This document shows, in pieces, positions 8,193 to 16,296 of a stretch of 64,000 bases of DNA. How positions within the stretch are numbered: the first letter of the stretch is position 1; every line of letters starts with the position of its first letter. The stretch lies in the NCBI GenBank assembly GCA_002878315.1, contig PNIW01000002.1, forward strand, positions 1 through 64,000, given 5' to 3'. Below the pieces are notes generated by a model. That model made no database searches, was not told the origin of the DNA, and was given only the letters and a program-made list of their open reading frames with translations. The DNA is from Mesoaciditoga sp. (GTDB lineage: Bacteria; Thermotogota; Thermotogae; Mesoaciditogales; Mesoaciditogaceae). The translations under genes were made by a program, and so were the position numbers.

Positions 8193-8888
8193 ATGAGGTC
8201 AGAGGTTTTGCTTTTGCCGTCCAGGCCGCGACTTGATTCTTACGATCTTGTCATAATAATAGACACTCTGAGAGCGACGACGGTTATTTCAAGGGCGATT
8301 TATGAAGGCGCGATGGGAGTTTATCCTGCGATTTCTATTCCAAGGGCCAAAAGTTTGAAAAAGATCATTCCGAATTCGGTTCTTGCCGGTGAAAGGAAGG
8401 CCTTCAAAATAAATGGCTTCGATCTTGGAAATTCTCCATCTGAGTTCACAGTAGAAAGCGTTGGAGGAAAAAATGTTATAATCACCACAACGAATGGAAC
8501 GAAGGCTGTCGAAAGGTATAAGGGTTATGGTGCGGTCGTCGCGATGGCTCTTTCAAATCTCAGGGCAATATACGAATATTCTAAAAACTTCAATAGCCTG
8601 CTAATCGTCTGTGCCGGAAGCCATGGGGAAGTCTCTCTTGAGGATACCTACACGGCTGGAAGATTTTTGAATCTTTTTGACATGGTAGGGCTCAACGATG
8701 GCGGAATTATTGCTCGCGAAATCGCTCGGGAGGATCCTGCCAAGATTTTGAAGACCTCCCGGCATGGAAGGTACCTTTCGGAGATAGGAATGTATTCGGA
8801 TATAGAAGAATCTCTAATTGAAAATGATGTTGTGCCGATTTTAAAGACTGATCTTAACAACATAAATTTTTTTGGAGGTGCAAGGTGA
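8193..8888 (+). CDS. comB: ComB-family 2-phosphosulfolactate phosphatase
   Basis: A 231-residue protein with the ComB family motifs IDTLRATTVI near the N-terminus, TTNGTKAV in the middle and CAGSHGEVSLEDTYTAG near residue 150. In methanogens ComB dephosphorylates 2-phosphosulfolactate in coenzyme M synthesis. In bacteria without that pathway its substrate is unclear, so the family name is firmer than the reaction. It sits 4 bp after ecfT and overlaps the next gene by 4 nt. Confidence 0.75.
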   Translation: MRSEVLLLPSRPRLDSYDLVIIIDTLRATTVISRAIYEGAMGVYPAISIPRAKSLKKIIPNSVLAGERKAFKINGFDLGNSPSEFTVESVGGKNVIITTTNGTKAVERYKGYGAVVAMALSNLRAIYEYSKNFNSLLIVCAGSHGEVSLEDTYTAGRFLNLFDMVGLNDGGIIAREIAREDPAKILKTSRHGRYLSEIGMYSDIEESLIENDVVPILKTDLNNINFFGGAR

Positions 8889-9979
8889 AGCGCGCGATCG
8901 TATTTATGGTTTTATCAATTTGTATCGCTTTGTTTGTTTTTGGATCTCCCATAATAGGCGGATTTTCAGTTGATACTCCCTTTTTGCCGCTTTCGGTCCA
9001 GCCTTATTCTTTGTACTATTATCCCGGCATAAGGTATGAAGGAGGGTACGGAACAGGAAACGGAATTGAAGGAGGATTTGGATTTACAATACCGATTCCG
9101 TGGATGAATTTTTCCCAGTTGCCGATATCCAAAAGCGATCTTCCCATAGCCATCTCAATTGCAAAGGCAGAGAGTGCGTTCCAAAATTATTCGCTCTCTT
9201 CTTCTGGAGCACAGGGGCTGATGCAGTTTATGCCGTCTACCGCTCCGGCCTTTGGAGTTCAGAACCCTTACGATCCATTTCAGAGCGTTACCGGAGCGCT
9301 TAATTACATAAAATTGTACCAAAAACAGTTTAACTCGCTTCAACTTGCGATAGCAGCCTACAACGCCGGGCCCGGGGCCGTCTCGTATTACGGAGGAATC
9401 CCTCCGTATCCTGAAACGCAGGCGTATGTTTCAGAAGTTATGAATTATCTCGCCCAGTATACTTCCACGCCTTCATATCCTAACATCTACGCAAGACTTG
9501 GGGCTTTTGTGGAATACAAAAATTCTCTTTCCGGAAACCTTGGTAACTTGACGATGGGCCTTTCCTACCCGCTGCCTCCCGGCCAGATCGACATCTGTCC
9601 TGAGGTAAGCCTTAATTCCACATCTGTGAATCTTTCATGGATATGGAGAATAACGCTCGGAAACAACGTTTATATCGCCTTTAACCATTCAGATACCATC
9701 TTTTCCTTTACTCCCAGCGCTACTTCCGATCACTTTGACGAAGTCGAGATTTCCGGAACTTTTGGCCCGGCCACTATAGTTGTGGGAGATTACAAAAGCG
9801 GGCTTGCCGGTTCCCTTATCTTAAATCTCTGGAATCAAAGACTTTTTGGATCTATTTCGCAGTCGAGCCAGATAAATTACGGTATTTCCTTCCATTTATT
9901 CAAGATTTATCTTAATTTGTGGGCTCAGAACCTTTCATCTTCAACCTCTTACAATGTTTCATTGACCGGAAGATGGTAG
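8885..9979 (+). CDS. Lytic transglycosylase (SLT domain) with beta-rich C-terminal tail
   Basis: A 364-residue protein starting at GTG 8885 behind GGAGG, with an N-terminal signal peptide or anchor. The SLT domain covers about residues 80-200: the catalytic Glu is E96 in AKAESAFQ, followed by SSGAQGLMQFMPSTA and AAYNAGPGAV, the defining motifs. It cleaves peptidoglycan to 1,6-anhydro muropeptides. The last 150 or so residues alternate polar and hydrophobic positions with many aromatics and end in W, like a small outer-membrane barrel. This tail is unusual for the family. It overlaps comB by 4 nt and is 3 bp before the HD gene. Confidence 0.85.
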   Translation: MKRAIVFMVLSICIALFVFGSPIIGGFSVDTPFLPLSVQPYSLYYYPGIRYEGGYGTGNGIEGGFGFTIPIPWMNFSQLPISKSDLPIAISIAKAESAFQNYSLSSSGAQGLMQFMPSTAPAFGVQNPYDPFQSVTGALNYIKLYQKQFNSLQLAIAAYNAGPGAVSYYGGIPPYPETQAYVSEVMNYLAQYTSTPSYPNIYARLGAFVEYKNSLSGNLGNLTMGLSYPLPPGQIDICPEVSLNSTSVNLSWIWRITLGNNVYIAFNHSDTIFSFTPSATSDHFDEVEISGTFGPATIVVGDYKSGLAGSLILNLWNQRLFGSISQSSQINYGISFHLFKIYLNLWAQNLSSSTSYNVSLTGRW

Positions 9980-9982
9980 AGA

Positions 9983-11410
9983 ATGTATTACAAGGTGTCG
10001 AGAGATCCGCTTTATTCTGAAATTTTCATGTACCCTCTCGAGATTCTGGCGACAGACACGCCTATAGTCCAGAGATTGAGATACCTTTCTCAACTTGTAG
10101 GATCGCAGATGAGTTATCCATCTGCGACGCACACAAGGTTTTCGCATTCTTTGGGAGTCATGCACGTCTCCGGACTTTATGCCTCGCACCTTTTTGGAAA
10201 TGATTCTCCACAGTTTAAAATCGCAAGACTTGCGGGCCTTCTCCATGATGTGGGACATGGCCCTTTTAGCCACCAGTTCGATGAGGTCGTCTACGACTTT
10301 TTCGGATACAAGGAAGGCCACGATGAATTCAGGGAAAAATTGCTGACAAAAAAGATGCCGCAGATGATGAAGGAACTTTACGAGAATTCACGCGAACCTT
10401 TCAAAAAAAGCATAATGGAGGAAATCGAGAGTATCTTTGGAAGGATACCTGACGATCCATTTGGCGATCTTATGAAGGCCGTCAATGAGGTTTTTGAGGG
10501 AGAGAAAACAGGAAGTCCTATCTTTAACATCGTTCAGGGGCCGCTCGGCGCGGACAGAATGGACTTCGTTTTAAGAGATGCTTATTTTAGCGGCGTTAGA
10601 TATTACGGTACCGTTCCAATGGACAGGATAATAAGAAATTCTGCCATATTAAAAAAGAATGAAAATGAAGTGCTTTCTTACAACATAAAGACGATCGACG
10701 ATATGTATACCGTGCTTTTTGGAAGGTTCATGATGTACAAAAACGTTTATTTTCACAAAACATCAAGGGCCGTCGATATGATGATTCAGGATTTGTTAAG
10801 ATATTCCATAAGGCCTTTAAATCTTGGCGCTTATTTAGAAGACCTTGACGAATTCGTCAAACTCACAGACGATTTTGTCATTCACAGGATAGAATTTCTC
10901 CATGACTTTGAAAAGAGCAAAGATCAAGAGATTGAGCACGCTTACGAAATAATAGAAAGATTGAAAAGAAGGGATCTGTGGAAACTCGTTGTAGAAATAC
11001 CGTACACGACGACGGGAATAGATCCCGGAAGCATATCCAAATCTCTCGGTGAAGGCGTTCTAAAGAAGATGAAAAAGAAAATAAAAGATGTCATAGATAG
11101 CGGAAAGGCCGAAGACACGGAGATTTTAGGTAAAATCTTAGAGGACTTTGATGATATCTTCGTAATAGATACCCCGTACAAATTAACGCTGTTTTATCCC
11201 GACGAGTTTTTATCGACGAAGGTCTACATCCACGACGGGGATAATCTCATGACTTTTGATGAATTTGAAAAAAATCATCCCACATACACTATGATGTTTG
11301 ACAAGATGCTCCAACTTGTCAGAATTTACGCAAAGAAAGATGTGAGAGAATATCTTCAGAAATACAATCTGATTCCCAAAGATACTCTCGATATAACTAC
11401 GAGATGGTGA
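9983..11410 (+). CDS. HD-domain phosphohydrolase (dNTPase/SAMHD1-like)
   Basis: A 475-residue protein. The N-terminal 200 residues carry HTRFSHSLGVMH and the HD pair H88-D89 in LLHDVGHGPFSHQFDE, followed by the D-containing GPLGADRMDFVLRDAYFSG. This is the order in the YdhJ/SAMHD1-like branch, whose known members hydrolyse dNTPs or related nucleotides. The C-terminal half is charged and helical without a recognised domain. It is the last gene of the plus-strand run, and its TGA directly abuts the stop codon of the convergent tonB-like gene. Confidence 0.82.
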   Translation: MYYKVSRDPLYSEIFMYPLEILATDTPIVQRLRYLSQLVGSQMSYPSATHTRFSHSLGVMHVSGLYASHLFGNDSPQFKIARLAGLLHDVGHGPFSHQFDEVVYDFFGYKEGHDEFREKLLTKKMPQMMKELYENSREPFKKSIMEEIESIFGRIPDDPFGDLMKAVNEVFEGEKTGSPIFNIVQGPLGADRMDFVLRDAYFSGVRYYGTVPMDRIIRNSAILKKNENEVLSYNIKTIDDMYTVLFGRFMMYKNVYFHKTSRAVDMMIQDLLRYSIRPLNLGAYLEDLDEFVKLTDDFVIHRIEFLHDFEKSKDQEIEHAYEIIERLKRRDLWKLVVEIPYTTTGIDPGSISKSLGEGVLKKMKKKIKDVIDSGKAEDTEILGKILEDFDDIFVIDTPYKLTLFYPDEFLSTKVYIHDGDNLMTFDEFEKNHPTYTMMFDKMLQLVRIYAKKDVREYLQKYNLIPKDTLDITTRW

Positions 11411-12106
11411 TCATCTGACAATCGTTGATGTGCCCGATGGCGTGAAGGTTGCATCTATTTCAAGGCCTTCAAGTGCGAGACTCCTTGGGAAAGTTACGAA
11501 TTTTTCTATATTTCTCACGTATATGTCTGTCAAAACTATGCTTGGAGAACTTATTATCTTTACGACCTTGACATTTCCGTCTGTCTGGACCTCAACGATC
11601 CCTTTGACCGTTCCTTCAAGCGTGTAGGCGATCTCAGTCGGCAATTTTTTAAGTTCATCTATGTAATCCCTGCGCATTCCATCGACAAGAGATTGAAAAT
11701 TAGGGATGCTCTGTATATTGACGAGGTTGTACGATGGAAGTGCGGGAACACTTAATTCCTTTGAAGGCTGCGGCGTTACGGCAGGCGGCACGTAAGTCTG
11801 CGTTGGAGAAGGTTTAGGAGTCACAGTTTGAGGTATCACGGGTTGCGGCTGTGACTTCGGCTGTGAGGGTTGGATCTGATTTATGGCGGCAACAAGCGTT
11901 GAAGGCGGTGCAGGTGTTACACTTACAACCATAGGAGAGACAGGCTTAACGGGCTTTGCTATGATTGCGAATTGCACTGTTGTCGTCAAAGGTGAATATG
12001 ATGCGACCTGCGGCTTTGATGGCACGGGTAAAATAGAAGATATACCCGCGAGAATTATCAAAATCGATAGGATGGCAAGTATAGCCGCGACAGTCGTGTA
12101 TTTCAT
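11411..12106 (-). CDS. tonB: TonB-like periplasm-spanning protein
   Basis: A 231-residue protein with one N-terminal membrane helix (about 6-28), a Pro-rich linker (about 30-120, with many PxP steps) and a C-terminal TonB-like fold (about 145-225) containing GIVEVQTDGNVKVVKIISS. TonB carries energy from the ExbB-ExbD motor to outer-membrane receptors. It lies directly downstream of exbD. No TonB-dependent receptor is in the window. A TolA-like role is the main alternative. Confidence 0.72.
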   Translation of the reverse strand: MKYTTVAAILAILSILIILAGISSILPVPSKPQVASYSPLTTTVQFAIIAKPVKPVSPMVVSVTPAPPSTLVAAINQIQPSQPKSQPQPVIPQTVTPKPSPTQTYVPPAVTPQPSKELSVPALPSYNLVNIQSIPNFQSLVDGMRRDYIDELKKLPTEIAYTLEGTVKGIVEVQTDGNVKVVKIISSPSIVLTDIYVRNIEKFVTFPRSLALEGLEIDATFTPSGTSTIVR

Positions 12107-12118
12107 AGGATCATCCCT

Positions 12119-12547
12119 TTACTTCTGCCCTACTATGAGGTCTATTGTAGATATGCCGCTTCTCCTGACGAGATCCATTATTTGAACGATCGTGCCGTAA
12201 GGCACCGATTTATCAACGGCCAGTTTGATCTCGGCAGGCGTGCCGTACTGGCTTATGTAAGATGAAATGGCAGATTGAAGATCTGATATTTGAATTTGCT
12301 TTGTTCCAACGTAAAGATCCCCTGCCGAATTTATCGTAAGGAAAAACCCCTTTTCGGCATTGGTTGCCGGAATAGTCGTTATCGCCGAAGGCAGATTTAC
12401 GCCGATCTCGCCAAAGGCTGAGGATGGGATAAGTGAGGCTGTCGCAGATCCGAGCGCGAGAAACATTATAAGTATAAAGGTTATGCTCAAAAGAGATACG
12501 AGTTCTATCCCTATCCAGAAAAAGACTTCCGTATCTCTTTTTTTCAT
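12119..12547 (-). CDS. exbD: ExbD/TolR-family protein with altered membrane motif
   Basis: A 142-residue protein with a single N-terminal helix (about 10-35) and a periplasmic alpha/beta domain (about 60-140), the length and layout of ExbD/TolR. Family members carry an Asp in the helix (D25 in E. coli ExbD) needed for proton flow. Aligning IELVSLLSITFILI with the usual DVTPLIDVVLVLL pattern puts Ser there; the only acid in the segment is the Glu near residue 14. It starts directly after the exbB stop and precedes tonB. Confidence 0.78.
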   Translation of the reverse strand: MKKRDTEVFFWIGIELVSLLSITFILIMFLALGSATASLIPSSAFGEIGVNLPSAITTIPATNAEKGFFLTINSAGDLYVGTKQIQISDLQSAISSYISQYGTPAEIKLAVDKSVPYGTIVQIMDLVRRSGISTIDLIVGQK

Positions 12548-13189
12548 TTACTGAACCTCCTCAATTGGCAATAACTTCAATTTCATCGCGATCGAGCGCA
12601 CCTCATCGGTCGTAGATTCTACAAGCCTGTCTTCTACCTCTCTGAGTATCGCCATAAGGATAAGTAAAGGTATTGCAACGGCGAGACCTCCGACTGTTGT
12701 GTAGAGCGCTAAAGAGATTCCACTTGAGAAGATAGATGGAAGCAATGAGACATTTGTGGAATTTACCATGCCTATTTTTCCAAATACCTGCATCATCCCT
12801 ATAACCGTCCCAAGGAATCCAAGCAATGGCGCGAGAGCCGCGACGATATTTATGTACCTGTAATTTTTCTCGAGCTTTAATGCTTCTTCTTCTACTATGT
12901 CTTTAAGGCTGCCATCGAAAGAATCTATCTTTTGCTGGTCGTAATATTCAAAGGCTCTGAGCATGACGGAAGAAAAGATGTTGGATGACGATCTGCAATG
13001 CTGTTTTGCCGCGGTTATGTTCTTCTGGGCAATCGCATTCCTGACCTTGACCATAGTGGTCATCATGTCATTTCTCTCTTTCAAAAGGACAAAAAGCCTT
13101 TCGAAAAAGAAAAAGAGTCCTATAAGACCTAAAATTATTATTACAATCAAAACAGATCCTCCACCATGAACGAAATCTCCCAAAGACAT
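12548..13189 (-). CDS. exbB: ExbB/TolQ/MotA-family proton channel protein
   Basis: A 213-residue membrane protein with three helices: one at about 12-30 and two at about 110-135 and 160-185. The last contains ALYTTVGGLAVAIPLLI, matching the conserved Thr-rich segment that lines the ExbB channel. With ExbD it forms a proton-driven inner-membrane motor that energises TonB or Tol. It ends flush with the exbD start and follows nagA by 5 bp. Confidence 0.88.
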   Translation of the reverse strand: MSLGDFVHGGGSVLIVIIILGLIGLFFFFERLFVLLKERNDMMTTMVKVRNAIAQKNITAAKQHCRSSSNIFSSVMLRAFEYYDQQKIDSFDGSLKDIVEEEALKLEKNYRYINIVAALAPLLGFLGTVIGMMQVFGKIGMVNSTNVSLLPSIFSSGISLALYTTVGGLAVAIPLLILMAILREVEDRLVESTTDEVRSIAMKLKLLPIEEVQ

Positions 13190-13194
13190 CTTTT

Positions 13195-14301
13195 TTATCC
13201 TCCTTCTAAAACTTTTCTGCCCTTTTTGAAAACTGTTAGAACATTGAAATTTCCGTCGATCAAAACAACATCTGCCGCATAACCCGGAAGAATTCTTCCG
13301 GACGGTCCGCCTTTTACGATTTTGGAAGGATTAAATGAAGAGATCATCGAGAGTTCATTCAAAGAAAGTCCTAAGCCTTCAAGGCTTTTCAATCCTTCGT
13401 TGTACTTCAAGACGCTTCCCGCCAAGGATCCATTGGACAGACGGGCCGCCTTTCCCGATACCGTAACCTTTAGCCCTCCAAGATCGTACTGGCCATCCTT
13501 CAGACCGGTAGCCCTCATTGCATCGGTTATGGCTATTATACGATCATGTGGATGAAATTTCAAAATCAAAGAAAGCATGTCTTTGTTGAGATGTATTTCG
13601 TCCGGAATTATTTCGAGATCGATATCTTCGTTCAAAAAGCCGGCACCGACAAGGCCTATTTCTCTATGATGCAAGGGCGTCATCGCGTTGCAAAAGTGGG
13701 TCATATGTTTCACGCCAAGTCTGTAGAATTTTTGAAATTGTTCGTAAGTCGAATCTGAATGGCCGACCGATACGGTTATGCTCTTTGACTGAAGGTAGAG
13801 TATAGAATCTTCGTCGCACTCTTCCGGGGCCATTGTCATGATTTTGACGATGTCTTCATTTCCATCTATGATCTTTTTTAGATTATCTACATTTCCTTTA
13901 AGGATGAAGTCAGGATTTTGGGCTCCTATGTGTTTTGGAGAGATAAATGGTCCTTCAAGGTGGATTCCCTCGAACGGGGTAAATGGATTCGATGATCTTC
14001 TCTTTCTTATCATGTCGATGGCGCGATTTATTTTATCGAGCGGGGCCGTTAGCGTCGTCGCGAGCACGGATGTCACACCCATAGAGAAGAAATGTCTCTC
14101 TAAATTTTCAAAATCGATAGAATCATCCATAAAATCGTATCCGGATCCTCCGTGAACATGGGTGTCGATAAAGCCGGGCATAAGTATCGATTTGGCCTTT
14201 CCCGACATAGAACCGAAAGAATTTATTTTATCATCAAACTCTATCCATCCATTTTCTACAGTGAAAAAAGGATCGACGATCTTTACATTCTCTATTCTCA
14301 A
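13195..14301 (-). CDS. nagA: N-acetylglucosamine-6-phosphate deacetylase
   Basis: A 368-residue amidohydrolase that removes the acetyl group from GlcNAc-6-phosphate. Metal-binding HVHGG lies near residue 48, followed by GIHLEGPFISPKHIGAQNP near residue 113, GHSDSTYEQ near 180, MTHFCNAM near 197 and the catalytic Asp in AITDAMRATG near 258. It overlaps the V-ATPase D gene by 4 nt. No nagB or GlcNAc transporter is adjacent. It could feed cell-wall amino sugars back to metabolism, fitting the wall-degrading enzymes elsewhere in the window. Confidence 0.93.
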   Translation of the reverse strand: MRIENVKIVDPFFTVENGWIEFDDKINSFGSMSGKAKSILMPGFIDTHVHGGSGYDFMDDSIDFENLERHFFSMGVTSVLATTLTAPLDKINRAIDMIRKRRSSNPFTPFEGIHLEGPFISPKHIGAQNPDFILKGNVDNLKKIIDGNEDIVKIMTMAPEECDEDSILYLQSKSITVSVGHSDSTYEQFQKFYRLGVKHMTHFCNAMTPLHHREIGLVGAGFLNEDIDLEIIPDEIHLNKDMLSLILKFHPHDRIIAITDAMRATGLKDGQYDLGGLKVTVSGKAARLSNGSLAGSVLKYNEGLKSLEGLGLSLNELSMISSFNPSKIVKGGPSGRILPGYAADVVLIDGNFNVLTVFKKGRKVLEGG

Positions 14302-14912
14302 CTTTCTCTCCTGCTTTTGAGCCTTTTCATTCTGAAAAAGTCATCTCTTTCTGTCTCTTCAAGGTAAGATTCTATGAATTTGACGGTCTCTTTATATTTA
14401 GGTATCAAGACGTACTCGAGAGAGTTAACCCTTCTTTGGGTTCTTTTTATCTCAACGGCGAGTCTGTAAACTCCCGTCTCAACCTCGGCAAGTTTGGCCG
14501 ATAGGGCGAGTACCTCCATGAATTTCTTTCTTGCGACGTCTAATTTTGCATTTGTCATCGCATATCCGTAAGCGGGATTAAATTCAGGCTCAATATTTCC
14601 GACCTCTGGCACCTCTACTCCCATAACGCTTCTGAGACGGATTTCGAGAGATCTGAATTCTTCAACTCCCAATCCTATTTCTTGAACATTTTCTATTCCA
14701 AAATACAGATTGGCCTCCATCAACGCTTCGTAGGCCTCTTTGAAAAGCGCTTCAGTTCTTGATTGAACATCGCGGGCCTTGTCTATCAACTTCATTAATT
14801 CGCGTATAAGGACATTCCTTTTTTTGTCGAGCAGGACATATCCTTCCCGGGCTAAAGCGAGCGCGCGTTTTGTCTCGATGAGTTTGCTCTTTGTCGGAGA
14901 AACCTGAGCCAT
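14298..14912 (-). CDS. atpD: V/A-type ATPase subunit D
   Basis: A 204-residue, mostly coiled-coil protein that forms the central rotor stalk of V/A-type ATPases. The N-terminus SPTKSKLIETKRALALAREG and the C-terminal coiled coil with RRVNSLEYVLIP are family hallmarks. It begins 2 nt after the true 3' end of the subunit B reading frame (TAA at 14914-14916), not after the premature stop at 15132, which supports B being longer originally. Confidence 0.93.
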   Translation of the reverse strand: MAQVSPTKSKLIETKRALALAREGYVLLDKKRNVLIRELMKLIDKARDVQSRTEALFKEAYEALMEANLYFGIENVQEIGLGVEEFRSLEIRLRSVMGVEVPEVGNIEPEFNPAYGYAMTNAKLDVARKKFMEVLALSAKLAEVETGVYRLAVEIKRTQRRVNSLEYVLIPKYKETVKFIESYLEETERDDFFRMKRLKSRRES

Positions 14913-14913
14913 C

Positions 14914-16295
14914 TTATATCTCCTTTATTTCTTTGTAATGATCCGCTATCTCTTTTTCGCTTACACGGGTTAATTCGATCTTTGGCAGATACCCGAGCAA
15001 TTTCCATCCCAAATCGAGTGTTTCTTCTATCGATCTGTCCTCGTCCTCTCCCTGATTTATGAATTCATTTTCAAAGGCCTCACCGAATCTTAAATACCTT
15101 CTGTCAGATTCTGTAAGCTCTTCCTCGCCTATTATAGAGGCGCCTTTACCTCCTGAACCTTGCTGTAGGAAGCAAATAACTGGCTCGACACGTGAGGGTG
15201 ATCATCTCTTGTGTAACCCTTGCCAATGCCGTCCTTCATAAGCCTCGAGAGCGATTGTAGAACGCCTATCGGCGGGTATATGCCCTTTCTGTTTAAATCC
15301 CTGTTGAGGACTATTTGGCCTTCGGTTATGTATCCTGTCAGATCGGGGATAGGATGAGTTATGTCATCATTTGGCATTGAAAGGATTGGAATCTGGGTTA
15401 TCGAACCATTTTTGTCCTTTATCATTCCTGCCCTTTCGTATATGCTCGCGAGGTCGCTGTAAAGGTAACCCGGATAGCCCTTTCTCGACGGCACTTCTCC
15501 GCGGGCTGTCGCAAGTTCTCTCAAAGCCTCGCAGTAATTCGTCATGTCTGTTAGCAGAACAAGCACGTGAAGATTTTTGTCAAAGGCAAGATATTCGGCT
15601 GCCGTCAGGGCAACACGGGGCGTTGCTATCCTTTCGATCGCAGGATCGTCTGCGAGGTTGAGAAACATTATCGTGTTCTTTATCGCACCGGATTGTTCGA
15701 GACTTTCCCTTATGAAGTTGGCCTCATCGTGTTTTATTCCCATGGCGGCGAAGACGATGGCAAAATTGCCAGCCTCTTCACCTTTCAATTTCGCCTGCTT
15801 GGTTATCTGGACGGCTATTCTGTTGTGCGGGAGCCCATTTCCTGAAAAGATCGGAAGTTTCTGTCCTCTTATGAGTGTCATGAGCGCGTCTATTGCCGAG
15901 ATGCCAGTTTGTATGAAATTTCTTGGATACATGCGTGATGCGGGATTTATAGGCGATCCGTTTATATCTCGACTTTCGCCGCTCAAAATATCCGGCCCTT
16001 TGTCTATAGGTTCCCCTATACCGTTAAATTCCCTTCCGAGCATCTCATCTGAAACCTTTACCATCAAAGGCCTTCCAAGAAATTTCACGCGCGTTTTGTC
16101 CACTGTCAGGCCGCTTGTTCCCTCGAATACCTGAATCATGGCGATTTTATCGCTTATTTGAACGACCTGGCCAAGCCTTTTTTGATTTTCCGTTATTATT
16201 TCGACAACCTCGTTGTATCCGACACCTTTTGGGTTTTCAACGAATACAAGCGGCCCATTTATTTGAGAAAGTCCAACATATTCTTTTGATGGCAT
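14914..16295 (-). CDS. atpB: V/A-type ATPase subunit B, frameshifted near the 3' end
   Basis: The frame from 16295 encodes 387 residues matching the non-catalytic B subunit ([42 protein letters not shown]) but stops at 15132 right after [14 protein letters not shown]. The missing tail is present in another frame from about 15145 down to the TAA at 14914-14916: [16 protein letters not shown] and so on to HYKEIKEI, about 70 residues of C-terminal helical bundle. Compared with relatives, one or four nucleotides are missing at about 15137-15143. As read, the protein is truncated. B subunits anchor the A3B3 head, so sequencing error, recent mutation or recoding are the options. Confidence 0.85.
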
Positions 16296-16296
16296 A

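Noticed and set aside
15130..15150. Programmed ribosomal frameshift in V-ATPase B
   Set aside because: There is no standard slippery heptamer or clear downstream pseudoknot, and such recoding is not known for this gene. Kept only as an open option in the finding.
15577..16134. Plus-strand open frame of 185 codons
   Set aside because: It lies wholly opposite the V-ATPase B gene, has no SD or family match, and is explained as antisense shadow.
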